Positions 34,844 through 46,075 of a DNA stretch of 64,000 bases are shown here, one piece after another; position 1 is the first letter of the stretch; every line of letters begins with the position of its first letter. The DNA is from Nemania diffusa. Its lineage: Eukaryota > Ascomycota > Sordariomycetes > Xylariales > Xylariaceae. The stretch covers positions 3,472,001 to 3,536,000 of the forward strand of contig JBBPUQ010000004.1 of the NCBI GenBank assembly GCA_038501195.1, written 5' to 3'. The notes under the pieces were generated by a model. It had not been told where the DNA came from. It saw nothing but the letters and a program-made list of their open reading frames with translations, and searched no databases. The position numbers and the translations under genes are program-made.

Positions 34844-35695
34844 CTAACTATTCCGAGCTTCTCCAGATTTCATTTGCAACATGGTCCTTAGGGCAGACGC
34901 TTCGGCCTCCTGACGAGCGAGGCGAAGCTTCAGGTCATCCCGTTCTTGTTTCACCTCATCAAGCTCCAGCTCAAGTTCGGTGATGCGATCAATCCGCTTT
35001 TGGCGATATTTGCGAGCGGCGACATTGTTGCGCTGACGCTTGAGCGCAGTGACATGGTCGACAGGGGGAGAACGTCGTTTCCCCGAGGTGGGCTGCTGCT
35101 GCTGGGCTTGATCGTAATTGACTGATGGAGGTGACATAGAATAGGGATCTAATTGGTCTGTGGGGATTGATGTTGCCGTTGGCATGGTTGAAACGGGCAA
35201 CGAGTTGAAAAGAAAGGCCGAGTTTTCAGCAGGTAGGAGGTCTGCGCGGTGTTAGAAGATTATGTACCAGGACCACATAACAGGTAACAGGCAGAGATAA
35301 AGATGGCTGAGTCACTAGTCAAGGGAGGCGGGATAGATGAATGGATGCATGGATGATGGATGGATGACTCACCTTCTAGATGTGCGGGTGACATTTCGTT
35401 TCCAAGGAGGGGTGTCGTCGTGTGTGACGAACCCAGGTCGGCAAGCGACCAGTCTAAAGTTAGGTCAAGTCCTCCACCTAAGGTGCCGTCTCCCTCGCCT
35501 CCGCTCGAACTCCCGTCTCCGAGTCCGTAGCCGTAGAGCCAGTCATTGGTCAGGGGCGCGAGTGACGAAGAGTCGCCCCCGAAGGACTGGAAGAGGTCCG
35601 CGGTAGGCTCAAACGCGGAACTCTGCCAGTCCAACCCGTGACTAGACTGGCTGGGAGGAGAGGTCGAACTGACACGGTGGGCAGAAGGCGAACAT
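34844..35695 (-). CDS. bZIP transcription factor (IDI-4/JlbA-like), start unresolved
   Basis: A nuclear DNA-binding regulator. The C-terminal exon (35241-34844) encodes a bZIP: basic region LKRQRNNVAARKYRQKRIDR, then leucine-zipper heptads ITELELELDEVKQERDDLKL. The upstream exon ends at 35373; a 131-nt intron (35372-35242) joins HLE-DLLPAENSAFLF. That exon reads acidic/aromatic activation-type sequence (LDWQSSAFEPTADLFQSF, NDWLYGYGLGDG). Its frame runs up to a TGA near 35810 with no ATG. ATGs at 35740 and 35695 exist but are one base out of frame, reaching a TAG near 35647. Either an upstream intron is missed or there is a one-base indel. The 5' region has a 10-codon upstream frame (36155-36123). 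The subfamily is a moderate-confidence recall. Confidence 0.75.
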
Positions 35696-35740
35696 GGCCT
35701 GGACTGCTGGGTATGCTGCAGATGCGATGACGGATTCCAT

Positions 35741-36359
35741 ATTGATATGGTGGGATGGCCTCCTTCTGAGGCCTGGTGAAAACTATCGGAACAAGTTGAG
35801 GGGATTGTTCAGTGGCGCCGTCCTTCTCTCGAACGGCGGAGAAGTTGATGTCGGGTTGTTTCCCAAAAGGTGGTTGTTGGAGAGAGAAGAGAGAAAGCAG
35901 GATGAGGGAGGGGAGACGAGGGCGTTTTGTGTCCGTCAGCCCACCTACAATGCCAATGGGTATGTACCTAAGTACAAGGACTACGGCGTATCCGGTATAT
36001 TGGATCTGTGCTGGATCTGTACTGGATATAGTGATATCCCCCGCGTCGATCTCGATCTCGCGTGGAAAGAACAGCGAGGACAGTGGCCCGTGCGTCAAAT
36101 GAATCCAGGCACAGCCACAGCTCTACACCGCAATCTGTGCCCTTTGCTCCGCCATCCCCCGCTACATACAGTACTGTGAAAAGGCGGCTCACTAACCTAG
36201 CAGCCAGCTAGCTTATCTGCCCCACGACCGGGCCGCATCTCACGGCAGCACGGCATATCTCCAAGGCTTTACCCACCATCCACATTAGCAGTTTGCGACA
36301 AACAACCAATTTCACATTAGAACTCGCCCGCCCATGTCCGAGGAAAAGGCGATTTCGTC
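35741..36359. promoter_or_regulatory. Divergent promoter, bZIP / AP-3 sigma
   Basis: About 620 bp between the divergent bZIP (-) and AP-3 sigma (+) genes. The bZIP side is pyrimidine-rich (35880-35925) and has a short upstream reading frame, MAEQRAQIAV, at 36155-36123. GATCT repeats lie at 36003-36058. Confidence 0.45.
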
Positions 36360-37040
36360 ATGATAAACGCGGTCTTGGTCTTCAATGGCCAAGGTCAGCC
36401 TCGTCTGACTAAATTCTATACTCAGCTGGTACGTGACCCAGACAGGCTGTGTTTTGGTATACATTCAATAATGGCTATGGCCAAGCGTACCACCTACGTC
36501 ACGGAGAGCCCTAGTTTCTGACGTGACACAACGCCCGCTTAGGAAACGAGCATCCAGCAGCGTCTGCTCTCCGAGATCTTCGCGCTCGTGTCGAACAGGC
36601 CGAGCGGCGCATGCAACTTCCTCCCGCTACCCCCTCTGCTCGCAGCCTCCGGCACGTCGCAGTCTTCGTCCGAGCCGCACAACGACGTCCCCTCGCTCGT
36701 GACATACCGCAACTATGCGACCCTATACTTCATCGTCATATCAACTTCCACCGAGTCGCCCCTGGCACTGCTGGACCTCATCCAGGTGTACGTCGAGTCG
36801 CTCGACAAGCTGTTCGAGAACGTCTGCGAGCTGGACCTCATCTTCAACTTCGAGACGCTACATGCCGCCCTCAGCGAGATGATCGTCGGCGGCGTCGTCA
36901 TCGAGACGAACCTCGACCGCATCGTCGCCGGCGTCAAGGCCCAGGGCACCGTCGCAAAGCGGCCTGTCAACGAGTCGAGGGGTGCGGGGCTCGGGGCCGG
37001 TTTGGGCATGGGTGGGAATTTTGTTTGGCCAGGCAGGTGA
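36360..37040 (+). CDS. APS3: AP-3 complex subunit sigma
   Basis: This is the small subunit of the AP-3 adaptor, which sorts cargo from Golgi or endosomes to the vacuole. Exons are 36360-36428 and 36543-37040, giving 188 residues. The first exon encodes MINAVLVFNGQGQPRLTKFY-TQL, the sigma-adaptin start. The 114-nt intron (GTACGT...TTAG) joins TQL-ETSIQQRLLSEIFALVSNRP. Family sequence continues with YRNYATLYFIVISTSTESPLALLDLIQ, FVCEL-type VESLDKLFENVCELDLIF and ALSEMIVGGVVIET. The C-terminal Gly-rich tail is variable. The second exon is GC-rich. Confidence 0.92.
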
Positions 37041-37282
37041 TTCACACGCACTAGGGCATGGGATATGGAGGTATATTTGCGGAGTTCAGGGCGTTTCTAG
37101 GAGGCGGGCTTCTGCAGCATAGAGTGGGCGGGATAAACGCATTTTAGGAACAGGGAGCATTCGCCTCGCGTACTTTGATATACATATTTATACACACTAT
37201 AATATAACATGGTATCTCATCAAGCTCGTAACTCCACCCAATGCGATTTGAGATGTGAGGGGTTCGTAATGTACAGGCTGTC

Positions 37283-37873
37283 TTATTTCTGATCCGCCGT
37301 CTTCGGGAGGTCGGGTTGCTGTTCGTACCCAAAGAAGCCCCAAAAGGTGTCTCGGATCTATGCGGCAATTTAGCATGTCTCCCAATTTCCCCAGTGTGAA
37401 GTGGGAAGCACATACCCCGTCGAAAGGCTTAAATTCCGATTTCAAGTCCATGAACAAGACGACGTACACGATAATAGCTAAGAGAACCCGACAACCAGTC
37501 AGCCACGCTTACTCTCCAGCCTCAGCCAAGACTAGGGATTCACAACGTCGATCGATCCCCGCGCCCTGCTCCCGGTTCCGCACTCACCTATCACGGATCC
37601 CAACCGCGCGAGCCTAACGCCCCTGTCCCAGCTCGGGGACGTCGCCGCCAGCCTCACGCGGCGCTTGTACCGCCTCTCGAAGCGGAACTGCTCCTTCTGC
37701 GAGAGCTTCGAGAAGTCGGGCGGCCACACCTTCTTCGGCTTGTAGCGGCTGATGGCCGCAGCGACGGCCGCAGAGACGCCCGTGGGCGGCGACGGCCTCG
37801 TCTCCGTCGCGCTGCGGAGCGTTGGCACGGTCGGCCGGCGGGCCAGCAGTCGTCTCGCGAGTGTCGGAAACAT
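37283..37873 (-). CDS. Small predicted mitochondrial membrane protein, conserved in fungi
   Basis: Exons are 37873-37588, 37477-37416 and 37357-37283, giving 140 residues. Both introns (110 and 58 nt) keep the frame: SVI-AIIVYVVLFMD and PFDG-IRDTFWGFFG. The N-terminus MFPTLARRLLARRPTVPTLR is arginine-rich and lacks acids, as in mitochondrial presequences. A charged segment KKVWPPDFSKLSQKEQFRFE plus RRYKRR follows, then one membrane span at about residues 93-107. I recognise this as a conserved fungal pattern, in the manner of small respiratory-complex assembly factors, but cannot name it. The spliced C-terminus DLPKTADQK ends cleanly in TAA. Confidence 0.7.
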
Positions 37874-38454
37874 CGCTACCCGTCAATCACGTCAAGGTTG
37901 TTGGTGTACGTGCTTGCTTGTCTTATCCGGCCGCGGCGACTCGACGACCATGCGCTTTTTGCTTGCTCCGGTGCTAGAAGAATACGATAGTGTGGCTTTG
38001 AGCTAGGTTCCGAGGATGGTTAGTGTGGCTTGACTCTTGACTGGCATCTAGCCTACCTGGGTAATTAATTGATTATCGCATATATTTCATAAATACATAT
38101 ATGCTTACATTTACGTGGGGTTCGTTCTTTGCCCGTCTCGGACAACCCGATCAAAGTGTTTTATTGTTGGTTACATACCTGATAATCTATTAGTAAGGTG
38201 TTCCTTATGTCTCGGGTTGTGTCTCCGAAGTTGAAAAAACGGCTTCAAGATAATATTACATGCATCATATCAGCTAAGAGGACGATTACCACATGCCACA
38301 AGGGGTCAGCTTCTAGCATAGCCATTACCCAGCTCTCCCCGAATTAGATAGATACTCTTCGCTTTCGCTTCCATGATCATAAGCCTCATTGTACAAGCCG
38401 TTTCTCTAGAGTTTGATGTTTCCATTCTAACCTCATGTATTATTTTAAGGGGCG
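37874..38454. other. Intergenic region
   Basis: 581 bp between two minus-strand genes, AT-rich in the middle. No gene or notable repeat is seen. Confidence 0.5.
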
Positions 38455-40177
38455 TCAATAAGTCCGCTCCCATGTAGTCCACCATATACCCACATTAGCA
38501 GCGACTGCGAGATCAAGCATCTTCAGCCCTTCGTCAAAGATAATGAGCTTCCCCATCTTAGCCCGCTTGCCCCTATTTCCTCCGCCTGCCTTTTCTCGGC
38601 CGAGGCTTAGGTCGAAGTGAAAATCAGCATCGTCGCTATCGTCAAGACCCTGTGCCTTTGCCACCATCTTGTTAAATTGGCCATGTATCTGGTCCCTTGC
38701 TCTCATACCGCCCTCTGTAGATTTCTTATCCGCTAACAGTTCGTTGCTGGGGAGACTGAACCGCAACTCGCTGATGGGCCGCGTATTGTCCGCTCTCTCA
38801 TCTCCGTGTTCGGGGTCAGGTCCCTCGACCAGAGGATTGTAAACCCCACCACCATACGATGGCAACACATGTCTGCATCTCAGAGTGCGTCCGGCTTTCC
38901 CCGTCAAAAATTCACAACGCCCATTCCAGGGGCTGTAGAAGATATAGCCCCGTGGCTTAAGTCCAGGCGCAGGTTGTGTGATAATAGGGGCGTCGCTACC
39001 GTCGAAGTCTCCTCCATAGGACCCCATAGATGCGTGACTATCACCCCGGTTGTGGCCCGGGCGCTTAATGGGAGAAGAGGGCCGACCCTCGTCTACCGAA
39101 CTCCGGCCTCGGAAATGTTGCCGAAGGCTCGCTGCAAAGGACGGTGAGTAGGACATTCTAACCTGGCGTTCGAATGCACCCGAGGCAGGCTTTCCTATTA
39201 GGGCGGTGGAAAATTGTCTTGCTACTGAAGACGGGCTACCCGGGCGCAAATCAAGGCTTCCCCGCAGCCCTACTTCAGGCCCTACCGGCATACCGCGAAA
39301 CTTAGCATAACCAGATGTTTCTAGGTGAATCTGAATAGACGGCGATGCTTGGTAGCGTTTTTCATCATCGATAAGATCAGGGTTTTCAAGCTGGAAAGAC
39401 GCGATCTTCCCAACGTTCCATTGCTGCCCTGAACTCGGGTCTCGCCGGATAAGCGTTAAAGAGAAAGGAGAAAATGGTCGTTGTTTCGTAGATGGTGGAG
39501 AGTATGCACTGGCAGCAAGATCAAAGGTTGGATAAGGGGCGACGGACAGGTCAGGGCGGAAATTTCCGTTTCTAGGACGGTCGGGGAGTGGTGGGGGCTG
39601 ATCTTCGATATGAGGCGGTTCATGAAAAACAGGACGATGTATATTAGGTAATGGTGGGGGATGATGTCCGGCTGTGTCAGCGAGGGGTGCCCTGGGACTC
39701 AGAGGTACGCGGTAGCCGGTTGTCCCTTGGTTTTCCTTCCCTGAAGGAGCTGCCGGTGAGGAGGGTGTTAATGGTGGCTGGCTAGGTGTATTCGGCACAG
39801 GTTTTCGATGGATTCGAGGCGCCGGGCCCTCTCCACTCGACCTAGGAGAGGAGGGGTGCCAGGACTGGTTGAGAGGTACCAAAGGCCTGTCCTCGGGCGT
39901 TTGGAAATGCACGTAGTACAACGAGCTAGCAACATCCTCTGCTGTCACATTCTTGATTTGCGGTTTCAATGTTGATAAGATGATATCTATAATCGGTCAG
40001 GTCTGGACATGGTCGACATTTGGCTTCATACGTACCCCTCGTGCCAGGCACTCTAGAGATGTAGAGTGTGAGTGCATCTTGTTTGGTTTCGTTTGGTTTC
40101 GTTGGGTAGCGAGGGGGATTGGCGGCCAGTTGGTTCAAGGCGGCCAGAGACCGTGCCTCAACATACTCCTCGCTCAT
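38455..40177 (-). CDS. Conserved fungal protein of unknown function
   Basis: Exons are 40177-40036 and 39986-38455, giving 557 residues. The 49-nt intron joins SRVPGTR-DIILSTLKPQIK in frame. The N-terminal 80 residues (EYVEARSLAALNQLAANPPR, then LTLYISRVPGT, VTAEDVASSLYYVHFQTPED) are compact and look conserved. Residues 90-210 are proline/serine-rich and disordered. A second folded-looking part contains WNVGKIASFQLENPDL, RGYIFYSPWNGRCEFLTGKA and GRTLRCRH. The C-terminus has KMGKLIIFDEGLKMLDLAVA and a final GIWWTTWERTY. I know similar proteins as uncharacterised fungal entries and assign no function. The start is the first ATG; upstream in-frame codons lack one. Confidence 0.75.
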
Positions 40178-40450
40178 AGCCAGTGACGACAACCCTAGGT
40201 GCGTGCAACTTTGCCTACCTGAGGATGACGTATTTGAGCTCAATGTTTCCCCAATTTACTGAGAACCTAGTTTCGATAACAAGCCCAGGAGTGCGGACTA
40301 ACTCTTCTGCGGGCCTTCGTCGCAGTTATAAATATCTTGGGCACGTTGGGAACCTGCGATGAAGTCACAACTGATAGAATGTTCGGGCTTCAATAACGAG
40401 TATGGAGCTTGGATGCGAAGCAAGGGCGGCGGTATTCTGTATTATTGCCA

Positions 40451-40533
40451 GTAGGTACCAGGTATTGATTGTATGGTAGGTACCGATATACCTACCTAAA
40501 TATAGGGAGTTTGATAGGTATATGTAGGTAGGT
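40451..40533. repeat. TAGGTACC / TACCTACC repeat cluster
   Basis: Copies of GTAGGTACC, TACCTACC and GTAGGTAGG lie between the conserved fungal gene and the poly(C) region. Confidence 0.55.
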
Positions 40534-41765
40534 TACGCGGACGGGACCCCACTAAGACAGGCTACAACGTCCCTACTACTGATTGATTAGGTGAAGCCAC
40601 GTAAATAGATAAATTCAGGTATACATTGACTAGTAAGACTTTCAATCGAAATCTGTCTCCTCGATAGGTAGTCTTTTAACGTCATCGTCAGACCTCAACT
40701 GTCTATAACCTGGGCAATGTGATTCGATTTGCAATGCAGTACGTGCGTCAGCATCGAGGCTGTGTTACAGCTAGTCGGGTCTGTTTCAATAATTGACAAG
40801 CGAGACACCCGACACAGCCGATGAATTCACTGCCTCAATTGGCACCAAGATGATCTGTAAACCAGGTAATGAACACTCAATGAACTATTGCACCGAAATA
40901 GAATTCGCCTCGTCGCAAGTCTTAATTACTTACTAGTACATATATACAGAGTCGGTAATAGGTATAAATCGCAGGCTTTGGTAGGCATCAATATTAAGGA
41001 GGCAATTTATATCAAGAAATGTCGCAGTCTGTGCACAAATGCTTTAAGTACCTACATATGTAGCTGCATATGCCAGAATTAGTCCTCTAAGCATCGTCCT
41101 TTTATTATAAGTACTGCCCAACTTATCCCCTCAGTCTCCAGTTGCCTTATCCTATATTCTCTCTATTTCAATAAGGAGAACATGTGTCTACCTATATGTA
41201 TTTCATCCCTATCGACCCTCTCTATGTTATTTTAAGTATTCGGCTTCTCGTTATGCACAGCCCCTTTAACAATACCACGATTCTATTCATTCATTATCCG
41301 AATAGGAAGTGCCAATATACTTTCTCCCGTTATCAATATCTATTATACCTTCAGTCGCTGCTGGGAAGCCCGCCTCACTGTGAAGCATTTCCCTGGGCGG
41401 TACAATGACGCCGAACTCGCGTATATCCAGTTCTTTCTTCACATTTACCAAAGAAGCATGCGTAATCATTATCCCGTTTCGAAAGGTTGTTGCAGTTGGG
41501 TTGTTTTTAGTAAATTACAATGCTTGTCCGTAGTTTTACCAGCTTACATACTGATTCGACTTGATTCGGTGTCATAAACACTCCTGTCTAAGGTACGGAG
41601 GAATAAATCGGAATTGTCTCTTCCTTCTACCTTCGTCAATCACCTAGGTATAACAATGTTAAAAATCGCCTCGGTGCTGCTTATTTAAAAATAAAAGTAG
41701 TGATAAAGTGCTAGACAGATCCCTAGACCTCTCTCTCTACACTAGTAAGGTCACTGTGTCTCTTC

Positions 41766-41766
<1 letters not shown>

Positions 41767-41796
<30 letters not shown>
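41767..41796. repeat. Poly(C) run of 30
   Basis: Thirty consecutive C's, preceded by TCTTCG and followed by TCGTG. The complementary strand is poly(G), able to form a G-quadruplex. The exact length is error-prone in sequencing. Confidence 0.9.
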
Positions 41797-41797
<1 letters not shown>

Positions 41798-42001
41798 GTG
41801 TTAATAACCTGCCCATCCATAGTAATCGCCAGCTACCTTATAATTTCGTTTGCCATTGTTATTCACGGCAAGCGCAGTCTTAGACCCAGACGGGGACGAC
41901 AACCACATTTCTAGAGGGGAGGGAGCCAGGGAGAGAGGTGGGGTGTCACGGAATGAATAGGGGGTCTGAAGTAAATAGAAAAAAACGTGTAATAGGATTA
42001 A

Positions 42002-42122
42002 GTATAGGGTTCACTAGAAATATCACTTGATTTCTACCCCTCTAGGTCCCTAGGGGAACCAGAAGTCCTATATATATAGCCAAAACTATATATATAAGGT
42101 CTAGTTACTTTATCTCCTGACA
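42002..42122. repeat. Dispersed ~135-bp repeat, copy 2
   Basis: In the same orientation as 26512-26646 and sharing blocks such as TATATATAGCCAAAACT and AGTTACTTTATCTCCTGACA. It is diverged by substitutions and small indels. It may be a solo LTR or MITE. Confidence 0.6.
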
Positions 42123-43522
42123 ATGTCCTTTCACGGTGTTTACCAGAGCCGAGGCCGCTATCCGCGACAAACTGGCGGCCTCGTACAAAGTTTGTAATAT
42201 CCAGCCCGACCTCCCGCGCTCTCGGATGCCATTTTCAAACAACTAAGCTCTCCCTAGTTTCTTTGCCGTCCGAAAGAATATCTATATACCAATTATCCAC
42301 TTGTATTAGAGGCTTAGCAGAGTGTTGCAGAGCCCATTGCGATTGCATGTCCATGTGCGCCGGAGCAGCTCCCGCTTGGGTCTCTACAGCTGGCCTAGAT
42401 CTAAACATTATTATTGACGCCCATCGCTAAACAGAAATCTAGAAATAGTACTTCATTTGCTTAGAACCTATCAAAAGCAGCAGTTGCTGGGGAAAAAAAA
42501 ATCCCAGACCGCCTCCCTTTCTTCTGTAGCTCGTAGTACCACTGTGGCGGTTTCGGATAACACAGGCCTTTCCAAAGTAAGGCTGCTGCAGGAGACGGAC
42601 GACTGATTGCCAGTCAAATTCCGCCAGGAAGGATCTTCGAGATGGTAGGTAGCCGAGCAGCTTCCCATCCCATTAGGCGAAATTTATCGCTGCATATGCA
42701 GGCCCATCATGTTTGCGTCGATGTACCCGATGCTTTTGATGTCCTGACCGCTATGAGAGCTAGTGTAATACTCGTCAAGCGTGAGAATTTAGAATACTGT
42801 AAGCCCATGAACAGGATACTGTGTACCTTTTCCTCTGAATCCGCCTAGTTGATGCACGCTGCACCTACCCATAGTCTATAGATCACGCAGCATAATGATA
42901 TCGTGTAAATCCCCGAGGGCCGAGTGAAGATTTATAGCAACATCTATGTCGGGTGTAAAAGACTTTACAGGTGCTATCACCTTGGAATCGCCCTGCGTGT
43001 GTGAGAGAGCCTTATGCCTCGTCCTCTAGGACAGACTAATGTTGACAAGACTGCATTTGATCTCATTACCTCACCAGCCTAGCCCTCAGGCTAGCAGAGG
43101 GGGATCTCCTTTACTCCAACCATCGGCTAGTAAAGCGGCGGCTGCAATTGCTCTATTTCGCAGTACATTATTTGTCTCGGGTCTCGTACCCTTGGTTTAT
43201 GCGATGCTGAAAAGCACTGATTGGACCGCCACATACTGAGAAAGCCTAGAACCTGGCCCTATTTGCAGGTGCTGGTACAGCGTGTTGAATGGTTATGGAC
43301 ATAGTATGGTCTTACTTTTTTACGTAGTGCCGCCGCGTCCAAAAGCCAGACGCCATGATAATGAAAGTTCAGCTATGAGCTGATAATATATGACGAATTG
43401 GGATCGCAACGCTATCTAAAAGACTCTGCTATACCTGTAGCTCTGGGTAGAGATAGGAAAATAATTGATCATTATAATCAGCCGTAATATACCACGCCCT
43501 CTACCTAACTCTGAACTCCTCT

Positions 43523-46075
43523 CTAGTCGCTCTGTGGCCTCTTCAGTGCACGACTACGGGAGCCACCCTCATCACTCTTAGTACGCTCCGCCAAATTCAT
43601 TAGCTGGTTTGCACTGGCCCCTTTGTTGACAAGTAGGTTGACTACGCCAATATGACCACTCGATAATGCTAAATCTAATGGTGTCTGCCCCTCTTTATTA
43701 GCCTCGTTTAACTTGACACCGCGATCGAGAAGCAATTTGACTGCGTCAATATCCCCCTTAGAGCAGGCCACTGATAATGGCGTCCGTCCTTCCGCATCAG
43801 ATTCTGATGGGTTAGCAATCTTACCATTGAGAAGTTCCTCTACGAGAAGGTGAAACCCCTTTTCTATTGCGGGTATCAGAAGTTCCTTTTTTGCTGCCTC
43901 CTCCTCTCGCAGCACACGCCGCCACAAAATTGTGCATAGGAAGCATAATACCACTTTTTCGTTTCCGAATTTAATGAGTTGACCCAATATGGATCCGGTG
44001 TCCTTAACGCTAAAGGCTCGAACTGGGACATCCGGAATCTCGGCCTTGAACATAGCCTTCACACATGACGACAAGTTAGGATCATCTTCTCGATATTTCC
44101 AGGTTTCAGTTGTCAGCGCAGCAATCATTACTTCTCTTTTATTTGTGGCAATTGCTGCGAAGATGGGGGCGATGTATCGCTCGTGAGAATCGCCCTGCGC
44201 TGTATACTCTTTCATGAAACAAGACGGGCATCCAGGGAGGGCCCGAATGAGAGCCGGCATGCCGGTAGCACACAATATGTAGAGAAGGCTAGGTTCGACT
44301 TTATACCGTCGCTTTTCGTACCGCTCGAAAACATTATGATATTTTATCCAGTTAGAACGGGGAAACATCGTCAGGAAACTTTTTTGATCTATACCGTGGC
44401 TCGCTGCCTGGTCGGCGTGATACAACATTCCGTCAATGGCGTACTCTAGGAACGGAAATTGCGGAGTAAGATCTTCTTTGGACAATTTATAATTGTTATC
44501 TTCGGTACGTTTTTTATGCGTAAAGTCTTCCACTTTTCCTAGGCTCACATAATTTTCACAACATTGCTTGAGCCTGTCGTGGCTATGACCAATAAAGTTT
44601 TTCACGAGATCGGGTTGGATGGTGGGCCAAAGATTAGGCCAGATCTTGCTAAACCCATGGTTTTGGAGAAAAAAATCCCGGACAGATTCGTGGATAAATT
44701 GAATGGTTGGTCTCTTAGACTTGGTAGGTTCAGCTAGTCCCTTCGAGGTGCTGAGGATATATTTTCTCATTTTGTCCTCAGTACTCTTATTGTCAACAAG
44801 ATTATCGCGCGAATGATAGCGTGGCAGATCATGGGGCCGATGTCCAGAATGAATTGCGAAATATAGCTGTTTCGGTGTGAGAGGTTGCTGAGCGAATAAG
44901 ACCCATTGAATACACACAAGGAGCTCCTCCCTGTTCTCGTTGTCGTGAGTCAGAATGTTGACGAATAACGCATCAAGATCTTCGGGAAGTTTTTGAATCT
45001 GTTCGAGGTAGACATCTTCCTTGCCGGCATCAAACAACTTGTTCACAATACCGACCACAAGCCTAACCCACATGAAGACGCCGCAAGCTCTCTCCCGGAT
45101 ATATTTGCGTATATCCTCCGCAATAGCACTCCCGTTGAGCTCCAACGCGTTGTTTAGGTAATCCGTTATATCTTGGGCATGTCCGGTTTGTTCTTCAAGG
45201 ACGATGCGAAGTCTTGTTTTAATCGGAACATTGGGGTAGTGTCTGCTTGCGAAGCAAATACGGATCCGGCTATCCATAAGCCTAAGCTCGTGTAAAAAGT
45301 CGACCATATCTCGAATTTGCGCCTCCTCGCACTCGTCGAGTGCATCGATTAAGCAGATAAGGGATGTATCGGCGAATTCATCACGGAAGTTTTCAACAGT
45401 TTTCTCGAAGAGGCCTTTGAGAGACTCGACAGTCCAACTGTGTTCGATTCCAATATCATCCAGAACGCGCTGCAGTTTAGGCTGCGCTGCGAGCAGCTGA
45501 AGCAAGAGTGACCGATATAAGCCGGTGGTTGTCTTTTCCAGTTCACTGCCTCGAGCGTTGAAGAAGAACGAGAGTAAAATATGTTTCTCCCGAGCCCCTT
45601 TAATTTGTTTCTCAAGTGTCCCCAGAAGGAACTTCATCAAAGTTGATTTCCCCGCACCAGGTTTCCCTATTATCCACAAGAAGTTGCAGTCAGTGCGCAA
45701 GGTGTTCTTTTGTGCCCAATCGGTGTATGGCTGCGTCTTCAGAAACCACCCACACGTGCTGCGATGTGCCTTCCTGATGTTCAGTTTCCTATCATCTATC
45801 TGGTCGAATCGCAACGATTCGAGTAGTTGTTTGCGCTTTTCTTCTTCTTGTTTGCGCTTTTCTTCTTCTGGTTTGCGCTTGTGATCTTCTGTGACCGTGT
45901 TCTTGATATAGATATCTCTATGGGCTACTATAGAGCCTGCGTTTCCTATCCCATCGCCGCTGAACTTTATTGACGATTGGCTAGCGTTGTGGTGAGGCTG
46001 TAAAGCCTCAGTCGATTGACCAGCATCACCACAGGGATCTCCATCACGCTTTAGCTTCTTATTTAATGGCTTCAT
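43523..46075 (-). CDS. NLR-type receptor: NACHT NTPase with ankyrin repeats and N-terminal amyloid-like motif
   Basis: A single-exon 850-residue STAND NTPase of the fungal NLR class, which act as cytosolic switches in non-self recognition and programmed cell death. Order: disordered N-terminus; motif at residues 38-54 (FSGDGIGNAGSIVAHRD); charged tandem heptads EEEKRKQ at about 64-84; the conserved pre-NACHT segment (FDQIDDRKLNIRKAHRSTCG with WFLKT); Walker A GKPGAGKST (137-145); Walker B LICLIDALDE (239-248); sensor-like CFASRHYP (274-281); a helical region with IQFIHESVRDFFL; two clear ankyrin repeats at about 760-825 (EGRTPLSVACSKGDIDAVKL and EGQTPLDLALSSGHIGVVNL). The start is the first ATG. 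It is divergent from the PNP-like gene, whose C-terminus carries the same motif. The ankyrin array is short for the class. Confidence 0.92.
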   Translation of the reverse strand: MKPLNKKLKRDGDPCGDAGQSTEALQPHHNASQSSIKFSGDGIGNAGSIVAHRDIYIKNTVTEDHKRKPEEEKRKQEEEKRKQLLESLRFDQIDDRKLNIRKAHRSTCGWFLKTQPYTDWAQKNTLRTDCNFLWIIGKPGAGKSTLMKFLLGTLEKQIKGAREKHILLSFFFNARGSELEKTTTGLYRSLLLQLLAAQPKLQRVLDDIGIEHSWTVESLKGLFEKTVENFRDEFADTSLICLIDALDECEEAQIRDMVDFLHELRLMDSRIRICFASRHYPNVPIKTRLRIVLEEQTGHAQDITDYLNNALELNGSAIAEDIRKYIRERACGVFMWVRLVVGIVNKLFDAGKEDVYLEQIQKLPEDLDALFVNILTHDNENREELLVCIQWVLFAQQPLTPKQLYFAIHSGHRPHDLPRYHSRDNLVDNKSTEDKMRKYILSTSKGLAEPTKSKRPTIQFIHESVRDFFLQNHGFSKIWPNLWPTIQPDLVKNFIGHSHDRLKQCCENYVSLGKVEDFTHKKRTEDNNYKLSKEDLTPQFPFLEYAIDGMLYHADQAASHGIDQKSFLTMFPRSNWIKYHNVFERYEKRRYKVEPSLLYILCATGMPALIRALPGCPSCFMKEYTAQGDSHERYIAPIFAAIATNKREVMIAALTTETWKYREDDPNLSSCVKAMFKAEIPDVPVRAFSVKDTGSILGQLIKFGNEKVVLCFLCTILWRRVLREEEAAKKELLIPAIEKGFHLLVEELLNGKIANPSESDAEGRTPLSVACSKGDIDAVKLLLDRGVKLNEANKEGQTPLDLALSSGHIGVVNLLVNKGASANQLMNLAERTKSDEGGSRSRALKRPQSD

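Larger units (their letters stand above)
40178..43522. other. Large intergenic region
   Basis: 3.3 kb with no supported gene. It contains TAGGTA repeats (40451-40533), a 30-base poly(C) run (41767-41796) and copy 2 of the dispersed repeat (42002-42122). Short frames near 42642-42848 and 43039-43239 have no domain or splice support. Confidence 0.5.

Noticed and set aside
42642..43239. Two short frames downstream of the NLR
   Set aside because: 68 and 66 codons, with no domain, splice extension or similarity I recognise.
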